A DNA stretch of 64,000 nt from positions 105,288,696 through 105,352,695 of the forward strand of contig NC_135720.1 of the NCBI RefSeq assembly GCF_964656455.1, read 5' to 3'. The position numbers and the translations under genes are program-made. This document shows, in pieces, positions 54,531 to 62,327 of this stretch (position 1 is its first letter; every line of letters starts with the position of its first letter). The stretch is from Halichoerus grypus (taxonomy: Eukaryota; Chordata; Mammalia; Carnivora; Phocidae). The notes below the pieces were generated by a model. That model searched no databases and was not told the origin of the DNA. It saw nothing but the letters and a program-made list of their open reading frames with translations.

Positions 54531-54634
54531 AAAATTTTTTTTAAGTGAGGAGGAAAAAAACCAACCAAATTATACCAAAGTAGGAACTCAGAGAAGAAAA
54601 AGACATTGACTTGGGAACTAGACATAACATAATT

Positions 54635-54830
54635 ATAAAGACGGGTTTTGAGCACATCCTACGTACCAGGCACTGTATTAGGTACTTTGACATGTGAACA
54701 TCACCTCTTCCCCTCAAGCTCACGATGCCGGTGTGACTGTCCCCATTTCAGAGAAGAGAAAGTTAAGGCCCAGAGAGATGATTTAGCCAGTGGCAGACCC
54801 AGGATTCTGACCTAGATCTGTCAGAAGGCT
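54635..54830 (-). repeat. MIR SINE, near full length
   Basis: 'gagcacatcctacgtaccaggcactgtattagg', 'gtccccatttcagagaagag', 'aggcccagagagatgatttagcc', 'tggcagacccaggattctgacc'. Confidence 0.8.
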
Positions 54831-55360
54831 TGGTGGGGCTCGGAGCAGCCCAGACGGGCCCTGCAGAGGCACCAGGCAGAGCCCCACATGCCTTCACCCC
54901 GTTGCCTGGGAGACTTCCAGTCCCAGGATGATGGCGTCAGCTGTGCACAGGATGGGGAGCAGGGACATGATCCCCCTGCCGGGAGCCTGAGGAGGTGACG
55001 AATGAGGTTCTCAGACCTCCCCAGCAGAGGGGACAAGCAGGGCCTCAGGAGGGGGACACAGGTTGGCTTCTGTCCCACGTGGAGCCAGACCCAGAGACTA
55101 TGAGGGGATGTGTGTCAGGGCCCAGACCGGTAAGCTATGCTCAGCTCTTAACAAATGGAGAGAGAAGACCTGCAGGACCTATAAATGTGTGTTGGGAGAA
55201 GAGGGAAGGATGGGGGTGCAGGCCCTGGAAGGGCTCATCAGGCACCCATACCCTGTGATTCCAAACACCTACCATAGCGAAAGGAAGACAAGGAAGTACC
55301 TTCTTGAGAGCGGTTTCCATCTTAGTCAACAAAGAAGGGTCTGCTGGCGGGGCTTCTGTC
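54831..55360. other. unassigned intergenic sequence
   Basis: No gene or repeat recognised. Confidence 0.4.
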
Positions 55361-55475
55361 TCCTCCCTCAGACTAGAACCTCTGTGATGACAGGGCACAA
55401 CCTGAGGGCAGGGGCCATGTCACCCCCTCAGCCTGGGAGCTACCTGAGGGCAGTACTTTAATTCTCTCACTAACA
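55361..55475 (+). repeat. degenerate minisatellite array (about three units)
   Basis: 'ccctcagactagaacctctgtgatgacaggg' / 'cacaacctgagggcaggggcc' / 'accccctcagcctgggagctacctgagggcag' show unit-like spacing with heavy divergence. It is probably an old relative of arrays A to C. Confidence 0.65.
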
Positions 55476-55489
55476 GACTATCATCCCTC

Positions 55490-56080
55490 CATCCCACCGC
55501 CACCAATGCCAAATGCAACCTTTTAAAAGCTGTTTCAGATCTCAAGCCGCTCATCCTGAGGAGACCCAGGCCCAGCCCTCCTCCCCTAGATGCCTCAGCC
55601 TGATGAGTCTTTTCCCTATGAACTACTGCTCCCCTCCATTCTAGCTCTTCCCCCTTCTGAGTGGCTTCCATCCCCTCCTCTGCGGATGCTCGGCCAGGCC
55701 CTATCTTTGCTTTGCATTTTCCCTTTCCAAGCAGATTATAAATATTTACTGATTCCTTCCCTCCCCTCCCCTATTCCGCGAGTCCTGATGGATGATGGCC
55801 TGTGGATGTGGCTGAATTGTCTCTCTCCCAACAATTCTGAGGCCAACCCAGCAGGGCCTCTCAAGGATCACCTCCTCCATCCCCCCATCTCTAGGCTGGG
55901 GTGTGCTAAAGCTACCCCTATAAAGGAGAGGTCATTCTATACCAGGGCACAACACATACGGCTGGTATTCCGTAAGTGCTGGAGGACGGGAGAGAGAAGG
56001 GAGGGAAAAGATTCCATTAGCTTCTCCTCCAAATTCCTTGACCTTCTCTCTCTGCCAGTTCTTCTTAATCTCTAGCCTCT
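55490..56080 (+). repeat. possible L2-derived region
   Basis: Some L2-like words ('cttttaaaagctgtttcagatctcaagcc', 'tctctgccagttcttcttaatc') but no clear end. Otherwise unassigned. Confidence 0.3.
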
Positions 56081-56374
56081 CCCCCTCATGCTGTAGATGA
56101 GGCCCACTTCCTCCTGGTAAGACCTCGATGGAAATGACTTGCTCTCCTCACTCCAAAACTTTGGACAATACTTTGTCCTGCCTGGGACAGCCCTTGTCCT
56201 GAGACTTCCCACCAGACTTCCCACCAAGACAGACCCCCGGACTCTGAGTCTGTTACACATATGTCCTTCCTTCCTTGAACCTCATTCTACCCCCTGAGAC
56301 CATCACACATACCAATAAAACACTATGGGTGGGAGGGGACAAAGGTCCTACCCCAAGGAAGTGACCGCGTAGTT

Positions 56375-56870
56375 GGATGATTTAGTTATGATTGCTAGGT
56401 AACACCCACCCCAAAACTTCATAGCTTGAAACAGCAACAGTCCATGTATTTGCTCATAACTGTGTACATTTGGGCAACGGATGGCTTCTCACTCTATGTG
56501 TTGTTGGCAAGAGCTGCTCCCCTGGGCCCAGAAGATCCAAAATGACATCGCTCACATGTCTGCTGTCTCAACCTGGGGATGGTTGGAACAGCTGGGAGCT
56601 GTTCCTGCCTGAGCCTCTCTCTTTCTCTCTGCATGGCTCTCTCCCCAGCAGGGTAGTTGGACTTCCTCACAACATGGCAGCTGCCTGCCGGTAGGGCAAG
56701 ATGGAAAACTGCGTTGTCCCTTAAGGCCTAGGCCGAGAAGCCCCAGAACAGCTCTTCTGCCACATTCTCTTAGTCAAAGCAAGTCCTACGGCCAGCCCAG
56801 ATTCAAAGGAGGAAAAATAGACTCTACTTCTTGATGGGAGGAGCGGCATGTGTGCACAGGGATGGGAAGA
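56375..56870 (+). repeat. MLT1-type LTR (ERVL-MaLR)
   Basis: A solitary old LTR: 'accccaaaacttcatagcttgaaacagc', 'gtatttgctcataactgtg', 'aagatccaaaatgacatcgctcacatgtctg', 'ttcctcacaacatggcagctg', 'agtcaaagcaagtcctacggccagcccag'. No internal viral genes are present. Confidence 0.75.
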
Positions 56871-57547
56871 ACGGCTGGCAGCCATAGTCGCACACAGGCC
56901 GCCGTGATGGTCCTCACATATAAAAGCGACCCAGAATCACCCAGATCTGTATGGATCTACCCAGCCTCCTTGCAGAGGGGGAAGAGAGTAGGTTGGCAGT
57001 GTCCTTGGAGAAGCAAATACTCCCCAGGCCTTTGGGGGCTATGGCCAGGGTCTGTCACTGTTTAGGGAAAAGGGAAAGGGACTCAGGCTGGGCAGATCAG
57101 AGTTGAGAAGGAGCACTGTGTATCTCTAGGCAAAAAAGTGGCCAGGCCAGAGGGGAGGGTGTGAGTCCCACAGAGGGGAGATGAGCTGGGACAGCTTGGC
57201 ACTGGGCCTCGCTCCAGGGTGGGGGATGAGCAGGTCTTATACAACTGAAGGATGCAACATTTTCATTTTATCCTTCTTTTCCCCGTAGTCTATTTAAAGA
57301 CTGTTTCTCTCCTCCAAGGCTGCATGTTGCAATTCTTTTTGTGCTTAGGTTTCGGATCTTCCACTGACAAGCCCCAGCCCCTGGAGACATCTCTTGCCTT
57401 GCCTTGCCTTACCACACTTGGGGACTCTGGATTTCAGCCCTGGGTTTGGCCACCACTGCATCCTCCCCCTGTCCCACTTTTCTTCTGGCTGTTTGTATTC
57501 AGTCTAGACGATTCATTTTCACTTGTTGATGTTCTGCCCTAGCCCAG
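56871..57547. other. unassigned intergenic sequence
   Basis: No gene or repeat recognised. Confidence 0.4.
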
Positions 57548-57740
57548 GGCAACCACGGTGCGGTGGACCAAGCACTAGAGTTGGAGTCAGGAAAGCTGGC
57601 TTAAATTCTGGCTTGGCCATTTACCGGCTGTGCGTAAATTCAGGCACGTTATTCACCCTCTCTGAGACTCCTGCTTCTCATCAGCCAAGCAGAAATCATG
57701 AGCCCCATCTCCAGGGTGGCTAAAAGGAGGAAACTGTGCC
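57548..57740 (+). repeat. MIR SINE, near full length
   Basis: 'gtgcggtggaccaagcactagagttggag' , 'cttaaattctggcttggcc', 'ggctgtgcgtaaattcaggc', 'catgagccccatctccagggtggctaaaagg'. Confidence 0.75.
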
Positions 57741-57939
57741 TGGCACTGACCAAGAGGCTTCTGTCCCTAATCCCAACATCGGACTCTGAATTCCCTCCTT
57801 GCCCAGCCCCATTCAAGTGTCTCCACCTGTCAGTGAGCCCCTCCACCAACCACCGCTGCCGGCCTCACCCGCCACCACAGCCTTGGGATGAACCCCTCGG
57901 TCACCTCGGCCGCAGTTTCGCAATGTGTCATTTGACAAA

Positions 57940-58920
57940 CGTTAATTAAGCATGTACTATGTTCCAGGCACTGTTCTAGGAGCTGGAGGTATAGCAATGA
58001 ACGAAACAGACAAAAATCTCTGCCCTCATTGCCTGCATTCTAGTGGGGGCAGGGGTGGGGGCGAGGGTGGGTGGGGGAGAGACAGACAAAAGGGAAAGTA
58101 AATTTTAGAGCTATGTGGTCCAAAACAGTAGCCACTAGCCACGTGTGTATATTGAGCACTTGAAACGTGGCTACTCCAAACTGAGATGCGCGGTAAGAAG
58201 AAAGCACACGTCAGATTTGAAGATTTCACACAAAAGAAAAGGGAAATCTCTCCTTAATAATTTTTACATTGATTAGATGGCGAAATGATATTTTGAGATA
58301 CGTTGGGGTTAAGTAAAATATAGTATTAAAGTTAATTTCCCCTGTTTCTTTTTACCTTTTTAAATCTGGCTCCTAGAAAATTCCAAATTAAATGTGTGGC
58401 TCCCATGGCAGTTCTACTAGACACCACTATTCTAGAGTGTTTGAGAAGATGGCACACGTTATGGGGGGAAAGATGGGGTGGTAAAAAGGAGGACCCAAGT
58501 GCAGAGTGAGGAAGGGGTGTCAATTGTAAATGAAGTGGTCAAGGTGGCCTCCCTGAGAAGGTAACGAGACTTGAAGGTAAGAGAGCCCCACATTGCCACA
58601 ACTAGGAGAAGAGTGCTCCAGGAAGTGGGGATAGCCAGTGCAAAGGCCCTGGGGTGGGAGAGCACCCACAGTCTGAGGAACAGAGAGGCCATAGTAGCTG
58701 TTGCTGAGTGACCGAGGGGGGTCAGAAGTCATAGAGTCAGGGAAGTAGAGGCCGCCCAAATGGTGCAGGGCCTTTTCAGGCCATCGTATGGACTTTTTTT
58801 TTTTTCTCTGAGTGAAATAGAGTCTCTGCAAAGTTTTGAGCCGAACGGTGACATGATTTGGCTCACAGTCTTCACAGGCTCACTCTGGCTGTGGTGTGAG
58901 AATCAACTTAAAGAGGGTGG
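57940..58920 (-). repeat. L2 LINE 3'-region (reverse), split by a hAT element
   Basis: Left part 57940-58102 ('gcatgtactatgttccaggcactgttctagg', 'acaaaaatctctgccctcattgcc'). Right part 58438-58920 ('ggtggcctccctgagaagg', 'ccagtgcaaaggccctgggg', 'ggagggccttttcaggcc'-like words, 'tgacatgatttggctcac'). The two halves are collinear, so the hAT element jumped into an existing L2. Confidence 0.8.
58111..58429 (+). repeat. hAT-type DNA transposon, near full length (AGCCACTAGCCACATGTGGC family)
   Basis: 'gtggtccaaaacagtagccactagccacg' at the left end, 'ttaataatttttacattgattag' in the middle, and 'gctcctagaaaattccaaatt' to 'ctactagacaccactat' at the right. The ends are imperfect inverted repeats. An 8-bp target duplication (58103-58110 and 58430-58437, 7 of 8 identical) fits hAT insertion into L2. 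Confidence 0.8.
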
Positions 58921-59189
58921 GGGTGAAAGAATTAGGAGGCCGTTCAGAGGCTCCAGCAAATAGCCACTTGGGATGACGAGAGCCCCTACCGCACAGGGCT
59001 GTGGTGTGGATTCCGTGTTAACCAGTGGAAGACCCGGTAGGTGCAAAGCGCCTACTAGACCAAAAGCTCTGTGGGTCAGGGACCTGGCCTCCCATCTTCC
59101 TCACAGTATAGCCAGGAGAGGCAGAAGTTGCTACTACCCCCTCCGCCCCTCCCCTTGGAGGGATGCAACAGCCTCCTTTTGGCCTCCCT

Positions 59190-59660
59190 ACCTCCGGCCT
59201 ACCATACTGCTGGGGTGCTTTTAAAACCCCTCACTTGCTGCTCATCCCCAACAGGCCAGAGGCTCCCTGCGAGCTAACCCTGCCTCTCTCCTCCCTCCAT
59301 GCCTCACCACTGCCCACTGGAGTCCCCCCTCAACCCTTTGCTCATACCACACCTTCTGCCTGGGATATCTGCTTCAACCGTCCCCCTCTCCCCTCCCTGT
59401 TCTATCTCCCCCTACCCATTCTTCAAGGGGCTACCGAGAGGTAATGTCAGAAGACCCCCAGACTCTGCCACCCCCAATACATCCCAAGCTGAGCAGATGC
59501 CCCCTCACGTGTTATGTATCTTTCTATTCATGGATTTATAGTTTCTGTGACTCCTCGGCCACCCACCCTCACCAGACCTTTGAGGAGTGGAGTTGTCTTA
59601 TTTATAAAAGCATCCTCTGCCCTAGCATGGGGGCTGGCCCAATAAATATGGCTTGAGGGG
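59190..59660 (+). repeat. L2 LINE 3' region
   Basis: 'tgctcataccacaccttctgcctggg', 'cccattcttcaaggggctacc', and the terminal 'ctggcccaataaatatggcttgag'. Diverged. Confidence 0.6.
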
Positions 59661-60302
59661 ATAAAAGAGAGGCAAGAGGAAGTGGATTTGGAAGCCTTGC
59701 TCATAAATGCCAAAGACCTAGACAGCATCTACCCTGGCCAGGACCACAGGAGAGCGGGGCCTACACAACAAGGCGGGGCAGGGCGTCCTCTTAAGGGCCA
59801 CCAGAGCTGCAGGTCCATCTTCCAGAGGATCGAGGAACTCCAGGACCCACTCTGTAAAATTTAATTACACCCTGGGGCCCCATGAGCACCCCATAGCCAA
59901 CCTCAGCCCTCTCCTGTCCCCCGGGCAGCAAGCTCAGACACATGGCCAGTTCCTTCCCGACCAAGGGACCGGGCCTGGATCATGTGATTCCTGAAGGCAG
60001 CACTGCTCACTGCGGGCCCTGGCTCCTCTAAGGAGGCTCTGGCTCCTCTTCCTCCCCCATTGCAGAGCTCCTCCCCCCCCCACATCATGGCAGAGGGTGG
60101 ACGGGGTCCTCCAGGACCTGCTCAGCCAGAACAGAAGCGCTGTGGCCCCCAGCACAAGAAGGTGGGCCACCCATCACCTGCATACCTGGGACCCCTTTCC
60201 CAGACCTAAGACAAATGCCATTTTCCCCAAGGGAGGAGGGAAAGGGGGCAGAAGGGAGTCTGGAACAAGGACCCAATGGAGAAGGAGAAACCAGGAGGAG
60301 CT
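59661..60302. other. 3' flank of VEGFA, unassigned
   Basis: Sequence immediately beyond the predicted VEGFA cleavage site (minus strand). No other gene. A pyrimidine-rich stretch on the minus strand right after cleavage could serve as the downstream element. Confidence 0.5.
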
Positions 60303-60322
60303 TTGAGATCAGAATTAAATTC

Positions 60323-60328
60323 TTTAAT
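60323..60328 (-). terminator. VEGFA: VEGFA distal poly(A) signal ATTAAA
   Basis: ATTAAA on the minus strand lies about 20 nt upstream of the end of the conserved UTR text, the usual spacing to a cleavage site. No AATAAA is closer to that end. A second candidate, AATAAA at 61840-61845 (about 425 nt into the UTR), could give a short UTR form. Confidence 0.8.
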
Positions 60329-60480
60329 ACAAAATGCTTTTTTTAAGATATATCTGTATTTCTTTGTTGCTGTTTAAAAATAAATATGTACTACGGAATA
60401 TCTCGAAAAACTGTACTAGAGACAAAGATGTGATGTTAATATCTTTTCCCCCACAATTATTACGGATAAACAGTAGCACC

Positions 60481-60489
60481 AATAAATAA
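60481..60489 (-). promoter_or_regulatory. VEGFA: AU-rich element nonamer in VEGFA 3'UTR
   Basis: TTATTTATT on the minus strand matches the UUAUUUA(U/A)(U/A) class bound by ZFP36-family decay factors and competed for by HuR. Further ATTTA pentamers lie near 60374, 60775 and 60905. Confidence 0.7.
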
Positions 60490-60624
60490 ATGATAACAAA
60501 TATTAAAATTAAAAAAGGAGAGAGATTTAGTATGTAGAATTCTCTATTTTTTCTTGTTTTGTTTTTACATATAAAAAACAGAATAGCAATGCCTATTTTA
60601 TCAGAATCACATATATACATAAAC

Positions 60625-60657
<33 letters not shown>

Positions 60658-60932
60658 AACGCAAGTTGCCAAATATATATATAGTATGTAGATGTATACT
60701 GAAACCTTATTTCAAAGGAATGTGTGGTGGGGAGCCAGGGGAAAGGGGAGGACAGAGCTGAGTGTTAGCAAAATTAAATATCTGTTCAGGACAAGCTACT
60801 GACTGTCACCGATCAGGGAGATAAGAGATTGGAAACATGAATCTTAACACACAGACCAGTACAAATAAGAGCGCAAGAGAGAGCAAGAGAGAGATACATC
60901 TCATAAATAGTTGAAATTAAATATTAACCAAG

Positions 60933-60939
60933 AATACTG
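60933..60939 (-). promoter_or_regulatory. VEGFA: miR-200b/c/429 seed match in VEGFA 3'UTR
   Basis: CAGTATT on the minus strand, in the same position within the UTR as the known human site (followed by CTTGGTTAATATTTAATTTC). Confidence 0.65.
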
Positions 60940-61847
60940 AAAAAAACCCTACTCTTTAATTAAATTAACTGTTTTAATTTCTAATTAAAAAGGGATATTA
61001 AATAAGTACCGTATATAAAACACTTTGTCTGCCTCCGTGGTGGGCACGTGGATCCTGCCCTGTCTCTCTGTGCCGCGGGAAGGGTCGGGTCTGGGGACAG
61101 AGGAGGGTTAACCACTCACACACACACAGCCAGGTCTCCTGGGGGGGGACAGAACTAGTGGTTTCAATGGTCTGAGGACATCAGGCCCTCCTGGGCTGCA
61201 CCCGGGAAGGGGAACTGGGAGAAGGCCAAGGCAGGAGGCCTCCTCCTTGGAGGACAAGCTGCCGCCAGGCGGCCCTTCCTCCACCAATGTCTCTCTTCTT
61301 TTCGCCAAGACATCTGTTGGCAACGGTGCCCTGGGCATCTCAGGAGCCAGTGAAGAGTAGGTGAAGGCTGCCCGGTCTCCTGAATCTTCCAGGCAGTGCC
61401 CCTGGGGGCAGGATGCCCGTGCAGCATGCAGAGAGGATCCCCAAAGTACAGCAGTGTCCTGAGGCTCCCAAAACTCCTGGTCAGAGCCAGTGTCCTCGTC
61501 CCCGTACCTGTCGTCTGTCCCTTTGACTCAGGGTATAGAGGCTTGGGGCCAGGGCTGGGTTTGTCGGTGTTCCCAAAAGCAGGCCAAATTTGCCCCCATG
61601 CCCTGGCCATGCACGTTCCTGGGCAGGGAAGGGGACCCTGGCTTTCCTAAGAGGGACCGAAAGATCATGCCAGAGTCTCCCCTCCCATCCTCTTCCCTGT
61701 TGGGATCTGGGTAGGGACATTCTCCTCCCAACTCAAGTCCACAGCAGTCAGATACATCCAGTGAAGACACCAATAACATTAGCAATGTTAATTTAAAAAA
61801 AAGAATATATATATTTTATATATATATAAAATATATATATTTATTTT

Positions 61848-61854
<7 letters not shown>

Positions 61855-61894
<40 letters not shown>
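61855..61894. repeat. VEGFA: (TA)20 expansion in VEGFA 3'UTR
   Basis: Twenty uninterrupted TA dinucleotides, inside a wider AT-only stretch (61803-61909). The human UTR has only short TA runs at this place. Confidence 0.9.
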
Positions 61895-61901
<7 letters not shown>

Positions 61902-61908
61902 TATATAT

Positions 61909-61936
61909 AAATGTATGTATGTGGGTGCGTGTGTCT
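61909..61936 (-). promoter_or_regulatory. VEGFA: CA-rich element (hnRNP L-type) of the VEGFA hypoxia switch
   Basis: On the minus strand: ACACACGCACCCACATACAT and continuing TACATT. It begins about 334 nt into the 3'UTR, matching the human hypoxia stability region. There hnRNP L binding opposes a translation-silencing GAIT structure. One CCC to CGC-type difference from human is visible. Confidence 0.75.
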
Positions 61937-62203
61937 ACAGGAATCCCAGAAATAAAACTCTCTAATCTTCCGGGCTCGGTGATTTAGCAGCAAGAAAAAT
62001 AAAATGGCGATCCAATTCCAAGAGGGACCGTGCTTGGTCACCTGCCCGGGAATGCTTCTGCCGGAGTCGCGCCCTCCGGACCCAAAGTGCTCTGCGCAGA
62101 GTCTCCTCTTCCTTCATTTCAGGTTTCTGGATTAAGGATTGTTCTGGTGATGGCGATGGTTGGTGTGGTGGTGGCGGCGGCGTGGTTTCTGTAGCGTTCT
62201 GAA

Positions 62204-62225
62204 TCAGGCTTTCCTGGTGAGAGGT
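62204..62225 (-). CDS. VEGFA: VEGFA alternative exon 8b coding end (VEGF-xxxb)
   Basis: An AG acceptor at 62226-62227 lies 66 nt downstream of the exon 8a start, the same distance as in human. Splicing from exon 7 here would complete an Arg codon and add Pro-Leu-Thr-Arg-Lys-Ala-stop. The human b-form end is Ser-Leu-Thr-Arg-Lys-Asp. The frame and length are kept but the first and last residues differ. The b isoforms have been reported as weak or anti-angiogenic VEGFR2 ligands, though their abundance is disputed. The same stop codon would end a readthrough product from exon 8a. Whether this acceptor is used in this species is unknown. Confidence 0.5.
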
Positions 62226-62269
62226 CTGGTTCCCGAAACCCTGAGGGAGGCTCCTTCTTCCAGCCCGGC

Positions 62270-62291
62270 TCACCGCCTGGGCTTGTCACAT
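62270..62291 (-). CDS. VEGFA: VEGFA terminal coding exon 8a (partial gene)
   Basis: VEGFA is the secreted cystine-knot dimer that activates VEGFR1 and VEGFR2 on endothelium and drives angiogenesis and permeability. Only the last coding segment is in the window. After the acceptor CAG the exon starts with A, completing an Arg codon (AGA) split with exon 7. It then reads TGT GAC AAG CCC AGG CGG TGA, that is Cys-Asp-Lys-Pro-Arg-Arg-stop, the canonical angiogenic C-terminus that contacts neuropilin-1. The match to the human end is exact at protein level. The signal peptide, PDGF domain and heparin-binding exons 1-7 lie upstream, beyond 64000. The 2 kb 3'UTR match makes the identification firm. 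Confidence 0.96.
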
Positions 62292-62327
62292 CTGCGGCAG
62301 ACGGGAAACAGAGGCTGGCGGTTAGGG
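62292..62327 (-). promoter_or_regulatory. VEGFA: splice acceptor and likely branch site of VEGFA exon 8
   Basis: Acceptor AG at 62292-62293 after CTGTTTCCCGTCTGCCGC on the minus strand. A good branch-site match, CCCTAAC (62321-62327), puts the branch A about 30 nt upstream. Confidence 0.75.

Larger units (their letters stand above)
60303..62269 (-). other. VEGFA: VEGFA 3' untranslated region
   Basis: About 1967 nt, close to the ~1.9 kb human 3'UTR. I recognise it base by base on the minus strand. It starts right after the stop codon with GCCGGGCTGG. It contains GGTGTCTTCACTGGATGTAT at the middle, CTAATTAAAAAGGG-type AT-rich blocks and the TTTTCGAGATATTCCGTAGT block, and ends GAATTTAATTCTGATCTCAA. 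In mammals this UTR controls VEGFA mRNA stability and translation in hypoxia and inflammation, through hnRNP L, HuR, ZFP36-family proteins and microRNAs. The main difference from human is an expanded TA tract (61855-61894). The open frames in this region are not coding. Confidence 0.96.

Noticed and set aside
56375..56870. Exon or promoter of a retroviral gene
   Set aside because: Only a solitary old MLT1-type LTR is visible, with no internal coding sequence.
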